Origin: Acidimicrobiaceae bacterium
GTDB taxonomy: Bacteria; Actinomycetota; Acidimicrobiia; Acidimicrobiales; Ilumatobacteraceae
DNA: 64,000 bases
NCBI GenBank assembly: GCA_020637295.1
Contig: JACJWF010000001.1
Location: forward strand, 248,001 to 312,000
Reading direction: 5' to 3'
Shown: piece by piece, positions 17,655 to 27,600 of the stretch
How the letters are laid out: the number at the start of each line of letters is the position of its first letter
Position numbering within the stretch: the stretch's first letter is position 1
Translations under genes and position numbers: made by a program
Notes under the pieces: model-generated
Told to the model about the DNA's origin: nothing
Database searches by the model: none
The model's input: the letters and a program-made list of their open reading frames with translations, nothing else

Positions 17655-18707
17655 AATGAACCCCTGCCCCGCCGACAGGGACCAACCGAGGCCGACTTCG
17701 CCGGCCTGCGAGTTCACACTCGACGTGATCCCATCCACCCCCGACGAGTCATACGACAACGCCACCGACGGACCCAACCCGTTGAACGCCGGCGGCGCGG
17801 CGATCGGATACGAATACGAGAACGAACCATTGTTCCCACCCACCTGCCAGGAACCCGAGTTCGACAACGACGTCGCCTGGAACGACCCCGCCGCCGACGC
17901 CAACCCCAACGTCGACCCGTCCCCCGTGAACAGACCGGCGCGCGACGCGCCCGCAGGCGCCTCAGCCGGCTGGCCGCCCAGATGGACCGTCGCGGTCAGC
18001 GTGCCGGCCTCGAAATCATTCGCCACACCGGTGAGCGGGATCGGGTTGCCGCACTCCTTCGCCACCACCCGGGCGACCTGCGGGTCGCACTGCCACTCCA
18101 CCAACTGCAGCCGCTGCGACCACTCCGCACCGAGCGCCCAACGGAACTGGGAATAGTCCACCGACACCACCACATCAACCCCGCCCTTGACGGTCACATC
18201 CGCAGGCGGCGTCACCCCAAACGCCAGGATCTCACCACCCAACTCGGACACCGTCACCGCGTCGAACGACGCCACCTGCAACGCAACCGCCGCTGGTGCA
18301 GCGGGTGGGGACGTGGCGCCCGTGGCGGTGTCCACCACCACCCCACCATCCACCCTGCCCGGTGTGGCATCGGCCAGACGGAACGACACCGGCAGACCCT
18401 CCACCATCGCCGCCCGACTCGGACTGTCCGCCGTCACCGACGTCGAGACCGGCTCAGGAGTGCGGACCTCCTTCAACTGGTAGGGCACATCCACCGGTGC
18501 CGACAGATCCGGATCAACCAACCCACCACCAGGAGGAGCCGGCAACGACTCCTCAGCAAACGACTCCGGCGTCGCCGCCAACAACCCCGGCACCGACGAC
18601 ACCGGGTTCAACAACCCGACCGTCACCGCGCTCACGATCAGAAACCGAACACGCCGCCAGTGTGTGTGTGTGACATCAACGCCCCCACATCCCCAAGAAC
18701 CGAACAC
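17655..18707 (-). pseudogene. RHS polymorphic toxin, N-terminal fragment
   Basis: 351 native codons. A signal-peptide-like segment (WRRVRFLIVSAVTVGLLNP...VPGLLA, about residues 17-44) is followed by a low-complexity region and the conserved N-domain ending GLGPSVALSYDSSGVDG, SSVNSQAGEVGLGWSLSAGQGFI. After the junction the frame runs 17 residues into the IS and stops at 17604. So this half could still be secreted as a truncated protein. A TTGACG-17-TACGGT promoter precedes the GTG start. Confidence 0.85.
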
Positions 18708-18724
18708 CCGCCCGGATCACACGG

Positions 18725-18753
18725 ACCGTACACCCAACACCACACCACGTCAA
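18725..18753 (-). promoter_or_regulatory. sigma-70-type promoter of the RHS gene
   Basis: Minus strand TTGACG (18748-18753), 17-base spacer, TACGGT (18725-18730). Unlike most genes here it leaves a short 5' leader before GTG 18707. Confidence 0.6.
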
Positions 18754-18810
18754 CGAGTATCCGAGAGTGGTCTCGATGTCGCAGCGGTCGTGCCGACGCG
18801 GGACCAGGGT

Positions 18811-19296
18811 TCAGTCGCTGCCGGTCTCCACCAGGTGGCGGAGGTTGCGGAGGTTGCGGCGCCAGATGGGGCGGAGGACCAGCTTTCCACCGACCAGCGC
18901 GCCGAGAGGGCCGCCGAGCCACCAGGGGAAGGTCAGGGTCTCGGCCCAGGTGAAGCGGGTGCGCCGGCCGAGGTCGATCGGCTCCAGGGTGAAGCGGCCG
19001 TCGCCGGTGACCACGCCGGTGTGGCGCACGCCCATCACCCGCGGCGCCTCCCACTCGGTGATCTCCATCCGGTCGACCAGCGTGATCGGGCCGACCTTGG
19101 TGTCGCACAGGAACTCGGTGCCCACGCCTCGCTGCTGCTCCCCGGTGAAGCGGATGGCGACGGCGTCGTGCATCCAGTCCACATGGCGCTCCACGGGCTC
19201 GACCACGGCCCACACGGCCTCGGGGGTGGCGTCGATGTCCACGGACACGACGATGCCGCGGGAGAAGCGGCGACGGCCGGTGGCGGCGTCAGGCAT
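18811..19296 (-). CDS. SRPBCC/START-like superfamily protein
   Basis: 161 aa. VSVDIDATPEAVWAVVEPVERHVDWM at residues 17-42 and the spaced strands GVGTEFLCDTKVGPITLVDRMEITEWEAP and HTGVVTGDGRFTLEPI are typical of polyketide cyclase/dehydrase-like SRPBCC proteins, which bind hydrophobic ligands. Ligand unknown. Its ATG overlaps the galT stop by 8 bases, so it is probably cotranslated with galT. No link in metabolism is evident. Confidence 0.8.
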   Translation of the reverse strand: MPDAATGRRRFSRGIVVSVDIDATPEAVWAVVEPVERHVDWMHDAVAIRFTGEQQRGVGTEFLCDTKVGPITLVDRMEITEWEAPRVMGVRHTGVVTGDGRFTLEPIDLGRRTRFTWAETLTFPWWLGGPLGALVGGKLVLRPIWRRNLRNLRHLVETGSD

Positions 19297-20272
19297 CGAC
19301 GCGGGCGGCGCGCAGCTGGTCGGCGGCGGCCTCCGGCGGCACGATGTTGATCATCACGCCGGTGCCACGCTCGAACCCGGCCGTGGTGATCAGCGTCGGG
19401 AACAGGTGCACATGCCAGTGGAACGCACCGTTGTAGTGGTGCGGCGCGGTGTGGAACACCAGGTTGTAGGCGACGTCGCCGTGGACGGCGCGCAGCGCCT
19501 GCAGCGAATCCCGCACGGCCACGCCCATCGCCCGCAGCGTGGCGTCGTCGGAGTCGGTGAGGTGCAGGTCGTGGCTGCGGGGGATCAGCAGCAGTTCGTA
19601 CGGGGTACCCGCCCAGTACGGGCTGACCACGACCACCTGGTCGTTGGCCAGGACCACCCGCTTGTCCGCATCCAACTCGGCCTCGATGGTGGCGCACAGG
19701 ATGCAGCCGCCGTCGAAGCGGCTGAACGCCCGCTGCTCGTCGAGGATCTCGCCCGGCACGAACGGCAGACCCAGCAGCTGGCCGTGGGGGTGGGCCAGCG
19801 AGGCGCCGGCCTCCCGGCCGTGGTTGATGATGGCCTGGGTGTAGCGCACGTTGCGGCTGGCGGCGTGCTGCTGGAAGCGCCGCTTGAGCATCAGCATCAC
19901 GTCGCCGGCCTGCTCGTCGGTGCCCTCGTGGGCGCCGCTGTCGTGGTACGGGGTGTAGACGAAGACCTCGTGGATGCCGCTGGCCTCGGCCTCGACGTGG
20001 ACCGGGCCCTGGTGGTGGACCGCGAACGGCTCGTCGCCGTCGAACGCCGGGTACAGGTTGGGGATGACCCGCATCCGCCAGCGACCACCGTCGTCGGTGG
20101 TCTCCAGCGCGGGGAGGGTGGCTTCCTCGTTGCCAGGGCAGAACGGGCAGGGGCGGCCGGGATCGGCTTCCACCCAGGGGGAGCGGGGAGCGAAGTCGGA
20201 GGGCCGCTGGGCCCGATCCGCCACGATCGTGACCCACCGCCCGGTCAGAGGGTTGAGACGAAGCTGACTCAC
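19289..20272 (-). CDS. galT: galactose-1-phosphate uridylyltransferase
   Basis: 327 aa. LRLNPLTGRWVTIVADRAQRP begins the family; CPFCPGNEEATLP gives one metal-binding cluster; the catalytic HxHxQ site is AHPHGQLLGLPFVP, and FHWHVHLFPTL is the second HxHxH motif. It exchanges UMP between UDP-glucose and galactose-1-phosphate in the Leloir pathway. GTG 20272 is the start; a TAGGCT box lies 9 bases upstream. No galK or galE is next to it in this window. Confidence 0.92.
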   Translation of the reverse strand: MSQLRLNPLTGRWVTIVADRAQRPSDFAPRSPWVEADPGRPCPFCPGNEEATLPALETTDDGGRWRMRVIPNLYPAFDGDEPFAVHHQGPVHVEAEASGIHEVFVYTPYHDSGAHEGTDEQAGDVMLMLKRRFQQHAASRNVRYTQAIINHGREAGASLAHPHGQLLGLPFVPGEILDEQRAFSRFDGGCILCATIEAELDADKRVVLANDQVVVVSPYWAGTPYELLLIPRSHDLHLTDSDDATLRAMGVAVRDSLQALRAVHGDVAYNLVFHTAPHHYNGAFHWHVHLFPTLITTAGFERGTGVMINIVPPEAAADQLRAARVDA

Positions 20273-20330
20273 AGTGCCCTCAGCCTACGAGATCGGTGGC
20301 GGGACCGGAGGGACGCAACCCGGTTTTCGG

Positions 20331-21125
20331 TCACGTGCGGCGATAGACGGTCACGTGGCGTGAGGATTCGGGCCCGAACGGTGCTCGATCGAACCCTTCC
20401 CACCGCTGATCGACGTGCAGACCGGCCTCCCGCGCCATCGCATCCAGTTCGGCGAGGGTGCTCCAGCGGATGCTCCACGGGCGCAGGCGGACACCTCCGG
20501 CCTCGGTGAACTCCACGTACTGGCCCTCGGCCGTCTGCGCCACGGGGTCGGTGCGGCTGACCGCCAGCACCACCCGGTCGGCCGACAGGGAACGCACGCC
20601 CACGTGCTCTCTGGTGCCGTCCGCAGCCGGCACGAATGCCTCGACCACGAACACCCCGCCGGGTCGCAGGCGGGTGGCAACGGCCCGGAAGCAGGCCGCC
20701 TGCCGCGCTGCGCTGCGCAGGTTGAACAGGGTGTTGTAGGCGACGAAGGCAAGGGCGAAGGGGCCCGGCGGCAGGTCGTCCACCATGTCGCCGGCCACCG
20801 TGCGCACCCGATCGCCCCCCGGCTTGCCGGCCAGGCGGGCCAGCATCGCCCGGCTGGCGTCCACGCCGTGCACCTCCAGCCCGCGGGCGGCCAGCGGCAG
20901 CGCCACTCGGCCGGTGCCCACCCCGAGCTCGAGGATCGGGCCGCCCCCTGCCAGCTCGGCGAGGTCTGCCAGGTCGGCGAGGTCCGCCAGGGTGGTGACC
21001 ATCGTGTCGAGGTCGCCGAGGTCGCCGTACCAGTCGTCGTAGACGTCGGCGAACGCGTCGCCGTAGCTGGTGTCCCGGTAGCCCTCCACCCGCTCATCTT
21101 CCAGGGGTGGTGCCACCCCCGGCAA
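20331..21125 (-). CDS. class I SAM-dependent methyltransferase
   Basis: 264 aa. Motif I is ILELGVGTGRVALPLA, followed by VHGVDASRAMLARLAG (acidic end of strand 2) and AGDMVDDLPPGPFALAFVAYNTLFNL. Methyl acceptor unknown. LADLADLADLAELA before motif I comes from short tandem DNA repeats around 20950-20990. The start is uncertain: the longest frame begins at TTG 21125, and in-frame GTG codons follow; the family-like part starts at GYRDTSYGDAFADVYDDWY. Diverges from the membrane gene at 21149. Confidence 0.82.
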   Translation of the reverse strand: MPGVAPPLEDERVEGYRDTSYGDAFADVYDDWYGDLGDLDTMVTTLADLADLADLAELAGGGPILELGVGTGRVALPLAARGLEVHGVDASRAMLARLAGKPGGDRVRTVAGDMVDDLPPGPFALAFVAYNTLFNLRSAARQAACFRAVATRLRPGGVFVVEAFVPAADGTREHVGVRSLSADRVVLAVSRTDPVAQTAEGQYVEFTEAGGVRLRPWSIRWSTLAELDAMAREAGLHVDQRWEGFDRAPFGPESSRHVTVYRRT

Positions 21126-21148
21126 GCCCGTCGGCCAGAATGGCGCCG

Positions 21149-22141
21149 ATGAGCCAGTGGGCGGGGATCGAATCGGACGCCGCGGTGGCGCGCCGCCCGC
21201 CCGCGCCGTCGCCGGCTACCGGCCAGGGGAGCGGCAACGGGGCCGCCGGGAACGGGGCCACCGGCAACGGCAGCGGCCGCCCCCGCCCGCGCCTGAAGCG
21301 GGCGGAGCGGCTGATCACCGGCAGCATCGACGGCGCGGCCCACGTGCTGCAACGGCGCGGCCGGCACGTGCTGGTCGGGTCCGCCCTGCTGATGATCCCG
21401 ATGACGGCGCTCACGCTGTGGCTGTCCGTGCTGGCGTACGACGACTTCGACCGCTTCGATTCACTGTTCGGCGACCGCGGCTGGATCGGTGCCGAAGCCG
21501 GCGGCGCGTTCTTCGCGCTCGCCGTCCAGTCGCTGACGGCCCACCTCGTGGGCGCGTACTGCGCGGCCTACCAGGTGAAGTACCAGCTGGGCGGCGACCC
21601 GGGCATCCGCGAGCCGATGGTGGCGACGCTGCGCCGCGTGCCGCTGCTGCTCATCACCTGGGCGCTCACCCACTGGTGGGCGCTGCTCGTCGCTCTCGGC
21701 GTCATCAACGCCGAGCTGGCGGACCTGGCCGGAGTGGCCTTCTTCCTGATCCCCCTGCTGACCATGCTGTCCGCGCTGGTGGTGCTGGTGGTGCCGGTGA
21801 TGATGGGCGAGCGGGTGGGCGTGCGCGCCATCCCGCGGGGGATCGCGCTCGCCCGCCGGCGGTTCGGGCCGGTGATGGGCTTCGTGCTCGCGAACGGCCT
21901 GATCGGAGGCTTTCTCGTCACCTTCATCGCGCTCCTTCCGGCCGCCGCCGAGGGCACCGGCCTGCTCACCTTCGGCAGCGTGCGCTGGCTGGTGCAAGGC
22001 GTCGCCGCCCAGGTGGCAGCGCTGGTGGTGGTGCCGTTCACCGCGCTGGCGGCTGCGGAGATGTACCTGCAGGTGCGGGTGCATGCCGAAGGGCTGGACA
22101 TCGTGCTGGCGGCCGATCGGGCGTTCGGGAGCCCCGGATGA
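21149..22141 (+). CDS. polytopic membrane protein of the MoxR/DUF58 cluster
   Basis: 330 aa. A Gly/Asn/Ala-rich cytoplasmic N-terminus (about 1-50, GQGSGNGAAGNGATGNGSG) precedes about six membrane segments (VGSALLMIPMTALTLWLSVLA; LLLITWALTHWWALLVALGV; FLIPLLTMLSALVVLVVPVMMG; others). The pattern resembles YciC/GlpQ-membrane-domain-like proteins found in this cluster type. ATG 21149 has CAGAAT 7 bases upstream; ATG 21140 is also in frame. Its stop overlaps the DUF4129 start (ATGA), the first link of a six-gene chain. Confidence 0.75.
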   Translation: MSQWAGIESDAAVARRPPAPSPATGQGSGNGAAGNGATGNGSGRPRPRLKRAERLITGSIDGAAHVLQRRGRHVLVGSALLMIPMTALTLWLSVLAYDDFDRFDSLFGDRGWIGAEAGGAFFALAVQSLTAHLVGAYCAAYQVKYQLGGDPGIREPMVATLRRVPLLLITWALTHWWALLVALGVINAELADLAGVAFFLIPLLTMLSALVVLVVPVMMGERVGVRAIPRGIALARRRFGPVMGFVLANGLIGGFLVTFIALLPAAAEGTGLLTFGSVRWLVQGVAAQVAALVVVPFTALAAAEMYLQVRVHAEGLDIVLAADRAFGSPG

Positions 22142-22857
22142 GCGCCGGCGCCCTGCTGGCGGCGCGGGCTGGGCTGTGGGCCGGTCGGCTGCTGCTCGCC
22201 GCCCCGGACCCGTTGCCGCCGGTGGACCAGGACCCCGACGACGTGCAGGACGCCGCCTGCCGCATCGTGGAGCGCTCGCCGGAGGTCTGCCGGCCGCCCA
22301 CCACCCAGACCGTGCCCCGCAGCACGTCCTCGCCGCCGAGTGGATGGTGGAACGTGCTCGGCGTGCTGCTGTGGATGCTGCTGATCGCCGGGCTGCTGCT
22401 GGTGGTGTGGGTGATCGTCCGCAACCTCGGCGGGCTGGAGTGGTGGCGCCGTCGCCGGCAGCGTTCCGGCGACGGCGACGGCGATGACGCCGGCACCGAC
22501 GAGATCGAACAGGAGGGGGTGGCGGTCGACCGCAGCCGCGAACCCGTGAACTGGCGGGCCGAGGCGGAGGCCCACCGTGCCGCCGGCCGGTTCCGCGACT
22601 CGCTGCGGTGCCGCTACCGGGCGCTGGTGGGCGACCTGGCCCGCCGAGGGTTGATCGACGAGATCCCTGGCCGCACCACCGGCGAGGAGCGCGCCCAGTT
22701 GAGGGTGGTTCGCCCCGAGTCCAGCGACCCCTTCGAAGCCGCCGCCGACCTCTTCGACGAGGCCTGGTACGGGCTGGTGCCGGTGGGCGCCGCCGACGAC
22801 GACCGCTTCCAGCACCTGGAACACGACGTGCTGGAGCGAACGAGGGGGCGGGTGTGA
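22138..22857 (+). CDS. DUF4129 domain membrane protein
   Basis: 239 aa. An N-terminal extracytoplasmic segment with two Cys (DAACRIVERSPEVC), one strong membrane span (WWNVLGVLLWMLLIAGLLLVVWVIV, about 80-104), then a cytoplasmic DUF4129 domain (EAHRAAGRFRDSLRCRYRALVGDLARRGLI ... FEAAADLFDEAWYGLVPV). DUF4129 proteins occur beside MoxR and DUF58 genes; no biochemical activity is established. Overlaps both neighbours by 4 bases. Confidence 0.85.
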   Translation: MSAGALLAARAGLWAGRLLLAAPDPLPPVDQDPDDVQDAACRIVERSPEVCRPPTTQTVPRSTSSPPSGWWNVLGVLLWMLLIAGLLLVVWVIVRNLGGLEWWRRRRQRSGDGDGDDAGTDEIEQEGVAVDRSREPVNWRAEAEAHRAAGRFRDSLRCRYRALVGDLARRGLIDEIPGRTTGEERAQLRVVRPESSDPFEAAADLFDEAWYGLVPVGAADDDRFQHLEHDVLERTRGRV

Positions 22858-24079
22858 GCCGCCGGTCCGCGGTGCAGGAACGTGGCGGCGGGGCGCGCAC
22901 CGCGCTTGCGGCCCTGGTGATCGTGGTCGCAGCGGTGGTGATGATGCTCCTGATCCGCGCCACCCCCAGCTCGGAGAGCTTCGACCCGCGCAGCGGGAAC
23001 GCGATGGGCACCCGCGGCTTGGTGGTGCTGCTCGAGAAGTACGGGGCGGACGTGCAGGTCAGCCGCTCCGTCCCCGCGCTCGGCGCCGATGCGCGTGTGT
23101 TCGTCATTCGCGACCGGCTCACCGACGCGGAGCGCGCCGACCTGACGGACTTCGTGCGCGCCGGGGGCCTGGCCGTGGTGGCCGATCCGGACAGCCCGCT
23201 GACGGCGGACCTCGGGTCGTCGCCGTTCGACTTCTCCGACGCCAGCACGCCCGCCGATCCGGACGCCGCGTCGATTGCCCGCGACGACTGCGACATCGGC
23301 TCGCTGGCCCACCTCAGCGGCATCTACGTGCCGGCCGGCGTGCGCTACTCCGTGCCGGCGGACGCCACGGCGTGCTTCGGCCGTGGGGCCACCGCCTACG
23401 CCGTCGCCCGCCCGCTGGGCGAGGGCACGCTGGTGGCGCTGGGCGGCAACCTGCCGTTCGTCAACGCCTACCTGCGCTACGCGGACAACGCGGCGATGGC
23501 GACGGCTCTCTTGGCTCCGGTGGACGGCACCCGCGTCACCATCGTGCTGGGCAACGGCGCTGCCAAGACCGCGGCGGACATCGGCACCGGCGAGACGACG
23601 CTGTTCGGCCTCGTCCGTCCCGGTGTCTGGATGGCGCTGGCCCAGCTGGCGGTGGCGTTCGTGTTGCTCGCGCTGGCGCGTTCGATCCGCCCCGGGCGGC
23701 CGGTGCGCGAGCCGGAGCAGGTGCCGATTGCCGGCAGCGAGCTGGTGTCGGCCACGGGCAACCTGATGCAGCGGGCCGGCCACGCCAGGAAGGCGGGGTG
23801 GCTGCTGCGCGGCCGCCTGTACCGCACGCTCTGCCGCCGTCTGCACCTCTCGCCCACGGTGCCGGTGGCCGACCTGGACGCTGCCGCGGCTCGCCAGTTG
23901 GGTACCCGGCCCGGCGAGGTCGCCGCGGTGCTGGACCGTGAGGCGTTCGACGACGCGTCGCTGATGGCGCTGGCCGCCGACCTGGAGCGCATGCGTCTCG
24001 CCCTGTTCGCGCCCATCGATCGCGAACCCGATCGCGAACCCGATCCCGAACCCGATCCCGAACCCGAAGGAGTCACCTC

Positions 24080-24083
<4 letters not shown>
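22854..24083 (+). CDS. DUF4350 domain protein
   Basis: 409 aa. One N-terminal span (TALAALVIVVAAVVMMLLI), the conserved SSESFDPRSGNAMGTRGLVVLLEKYG region, a large extracytoplasmic domain, then a second span near residue 265 (MALAQLAVAFVLLALARSI) followed by RPGRPVREPEQVPIAGSELV, a DUF4350 hallmark. The C-terminus is an acidic REPD/PEPD repeat tail. GTG 22854 overlaps the DUF4129 stop; the stop overlaps moxR. Equivalent of the mycobacterial gene next to moxR2, by order of families. Confidence 0.82.
24018..24065 (+). repeat. four 12-bp tandem repeats coding the REPD/PEPD tail
   Basis: Units GATCGCGAACCC, GATCGCGAACCC, GATCCCGAACCC and GATCCCGAACCC end the DUF4350 gene. Copy number could vary between strains without frameshift. 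Confidence 0.85.
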
Positions 24084-25065
<982 letters not shown>

Positions 25066-25066
<1 letters not shown>

Positions 25067-26391
25067 TGAGAGGTCGCGCCTACCCGGTGCCGTCGGTGTG
25101 GTTCGCCGCGCTCGCCGCCGGGTGCGGGCTGGCGCTGTTCGCCTGGCCAGGCAGGAGTTGGACGGCGTTCTGGCTGGTGGACGCCGCGCTGCTGGTGGTA
25201 CTGATCGTGGATGCCGCGGCCTGCCAGTCGCCGTCGCTGATCTCGGTGGGGCGTTCGCTGCCGGAGGCGATGACGCTGGGGGAGGACGCCACGCTCAACT
25301 GGGCGGTCGCCAACCGGGGGCGCCGCCGGGTGAAGCTGACGGTCACCGATGCGCTGTGGCCCAGCCTGGCCGCCGAGCGCCGCAGGGTCACGGCCTCGTT
25401 GCGGCCCGGCGATGTGCTGCGGGCGTCCACCGTGCTGCGGCCCACCCGTCGCGGCCGGTTCCCGCTGGGCGACGTCACCGTGCGGGTGGAGAGCCCCTGG
25501 CGGCTGGTCAGCCGGCAGGCCACCAGGGTGGTGGAGGGCGGGCTGCGGGTGATGCCCGCCTACCCCAGCAGGGAGGAGATCCAACGCCGCCTGCGCGTGC
25601 CGCGGGTGATCGAGGCCGGGGCGCGCAGCATCCGCACATCGGGCGGCGGCACGGAGTTCGACCAACTCCGCGACTACCGGCCGGGCGACGAGTTCCGCCG
25701 CGTGGACTGGCCGGCCACGGTGCGGCTGCAGCGACCGATCGTGAAGCAGTTCCGGGCGGAGCGCAACCAGACCGTGGTGCTGCTGCTGGACAACGGCCGG
25801 GTGATGGCCGGCACGGTGGGCGAGGTGCCCCGGGTGGAGCACGCGATGGACGCGGTGCTCGGTGTGGTGCAGATCGCCATGCGGGTGGGCGACCGGGCCG
25901 GCCTGGTGACGTTCGACCAGCAGGTGCGCAGCATCCTCGTGCCGAACAACGCCCGCAGCCAACTGGGCCGGGCGGCCGAGGCGATGTACCTGCTGGAGCC
26001 GGACTACGGCGAGAGCGCCTACCAGTTGGCGTTCAACGCGGCCACCGCCCGCTTCCGCCGGCGCTCCCTGTTCGTGGTGCTCACCGATCTGGTGGAGGCC
26101 GTGGTGGAGCAAGCGCTGCTGCCGGCGCTGCCGATCCTCACCCGCCGGCACCTGGTGGTGGTGGCCGCCGTGCAGGACCCGGCGGTGGCCGCCTGGGCCC
26201 GCGAGGGCAGTCACCAGTGGCCGAGTGAGGTGTACCGCAGTGCGGCCGCGGTCGGCTCGCTGGACCAGCGGGCTCGCGCCGTGGCGCGCCTGCGGGCGGC
26301 CGGGGCGGTGGTGGTGGACGCCGAGCCCGGCCGTCTCGCCGTGGAACTGGTGGACACCTACCTCGAACTGAAGGCCGCCGGCCGCCTCTGA
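25066..26391 (+). CDS. DUF58 domain protein (vWA-like), MoxR partner
   Basis: 441 aa. Two adjacent N-terminal hydrophobic segments (VWFAALAAGCGLALFAW; AFWLVDAALLVVLIVDAAA) anchor a beta-rich region, followed by the DUF58 signature FDQLRDYRPGDEFRRVDWPATVRLQRPIVKQF (shown in two halves in the protein at about 185-220). VVLLLDNGRVM and RAGLVTFDQQVRSI resemble a vWA fold, with the MIDAS DxSxS altered to DNGR. Last gene of the overlapping chain, ending at a palindrome that faces SpoIIM. Confidence 0.88.
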
Positions 26392-26476
26392 GCCCACCCG
26401 TCGGGCCCCGCCACCTGCCTCCGACCCATCCGGTCCCGCCGCCGAAGTGACGCGGTGAAACCCCCTCCCACCAGGG

Positions 26477-26502
26477 AAGTGACGTGATATATCACGTCAC
26501 TT
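26477..26502. terminator. 26-bp perfect palindrome between convergent genes
   Basis: Half-site AAGTGACGTGATA with its exact reverse complement, no loop bases. It lies between the DUF58 and SpoIIM stops and contains the SpoIIM stop codon (26497-26499). A further related half-site, CGAAGTGACG, occurs about 30 bases upstream. Position suggests a bidirectional terminator; a protein operator is possible. Confidence 0.55.
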
Positions 26503-27501
26503 CGGGGTTGGGATTGGGGTTGGGGGTGGGGCGGGGTCGGGGGTGGCGCGGCGGAGGCGGAGGGCGGCGACGATGGTCCAGCCCCAGAACAGGGTGAACG
26601 CCAGCACGCCGATGCCGATGCGCACGCTGGTGGGCCACGGGCGGCCGGTGACGAAGCCCTCCACCAGGGCCGCCATCAAGAACGCGACCACCAGACCGAC
26701 GAGGACGGCACCCATGCGGCGCCCCTCGTCCACCAGGGCCTCGAACCGGGGCCGGTCGCCGGGGTCGATGATCGCCCAGCCGATGCGCAGCCCGGCCGCG
26801 CCGGCCACGATGACGGCCGACATCTCCAGCATCCCGTGGGGCAGGATCAGCCCCCAGAACTTGTCGGCCTGGCCGGCATTGGTGAACAGGCCACCAGCCA
26901 CGCCGACGCTGGCGCCGTTCCAGATGAGCAGCGCGGCGGTCACGACGCACAGCAGGATGCCGGCGGCGAAGGCGAGGAACCCGATACGGATGTTGTTGAG
27001 GAACACCTGGGTGGCAAAGTTCTGCGACGGCTGGTTGGAGTAGTACTGCTCGAAGTCCTGGTCGATGTACTGCTGGGCGGCGGCATCGGGGGCGGCGGCG
27101 TCGAACGCCGTGGGGCTGACTGCCAGCCAGATCTGGAAGACGGCCCAGGGCAGCAGGGTGAGCACGGCGGCGACGGCGATGTAGCGGCGCAGGGAGTAGA
27201 TGGCCGCGGGGAACGTGACGGTGACGAACTGGCCGAGCGAACGTCGCACCTCCACGTCGCGCTGGCCGTAGAGCAGGCCGTGGGCGTCGGCCACCAGCAG
27301 GGTGAGCCGGTTCACCACCATCGGGTCGCCGTGGTACTCGACGCGGGCGGTGGCCAGGTTGGCGCCGGTGCGCTGGTAGAGGTGGATCATCTCGTCCAGT
27401 TCCTCGGGCGACATCGTGCGGATCCGCCGCGCCTTCTCGGTGAGCTGCTGAAGGCGCCACCAGGCGCCCTGGTTCGCCGCGACGAATGCATCGATGTCCA
27501 C
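26497..27501 (-). CDS. stage II sporulation protein M (SpoIIM) family membrane protein
   Basis: 334 aa. A helical cytoplasmic N-terminus (DIDAFVAANQGAWWRLQQLTEKAR; MSPEELDEMIHLYQRTGANLATAR) precedes about 6 spans. NNIRIGFLAFAAGILLCVVTAALLIWNGASVG and the ILPHGMLEMSAVIVAGAAGLRIG segment are the SpoIIM/DUF95 signature. In Bacillus SpoIIM takes part in peptidoglycan degradation at engulfment; in non-sporulating actinobacteria its role is unknown, but it neighbours RDD, MoxR and DUF58 genes. GTG 27501 is chosen (VDIDAF...), with TACCCT 9 bases before it; the longer frame from 27525 is less likely. The tail is Pro/Thr-rich. Confidence 0.88.
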   Translation of the reverse strand: MDIDAFVAANQGAWWRLQQLTEKARRIRTMSPEELDEMIHLYQRTGANLATARVEYHGDPMVVNRLTLLVADAHGLLYGQRDVEVRRSLGQFVTVTFPAAIYSLRRYIAVAAVLTLLPWAVFQIWLAVSPTAFDAAAPDAAAQQYIDQDFEQYYSNQPSQNFATQVFLNNIRIGFLAFAAGILLCVVTAALLIWNGASVGVAGGLFTNAGQADKFWGLILPHGMLEMSAVIVAGAAGLRIGWAIIDPGDRPRFEALVDEGRRMGAVLVGLVVAFLMAALVEGFVTGRPWPTSVRIGIGVLAFTLFWGWTIVAALRLRRATPDPAPPPTPIPTPK

Positions 27502-27523
27502 CGAGCGCCCAGGGTAACCGCCC

Positions 27524-27600
27524 ACTGATGGCCTAAGGTCGCGGTCACTGATGGCCTAAGGTCGAGGTCACTGATGGCCTAAGGTCGAGGTCACTGATGG
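27524..27600 (+). repeat. triplicated 23-bp promoter-like repeat ending in the RDD start codon
   Basis: Three tandem copies (27524-27546, 27547-27569, 27570-27592) differ by one base and are followed by a partial fourth, ACTGATGG, whose ATG (27597) starts the RDD gene. Each copy holds CCTAAGGTCG with a TAAGGT -10-like box and an ACTGATGG. The unit length is not a multiple of three. Confidence 0.85.

Noticed and set aside
27524..27600. CRISPR-like array
   Set aside because: The 23-bp units are contiguous without spacers, so this is a tandem repeat.
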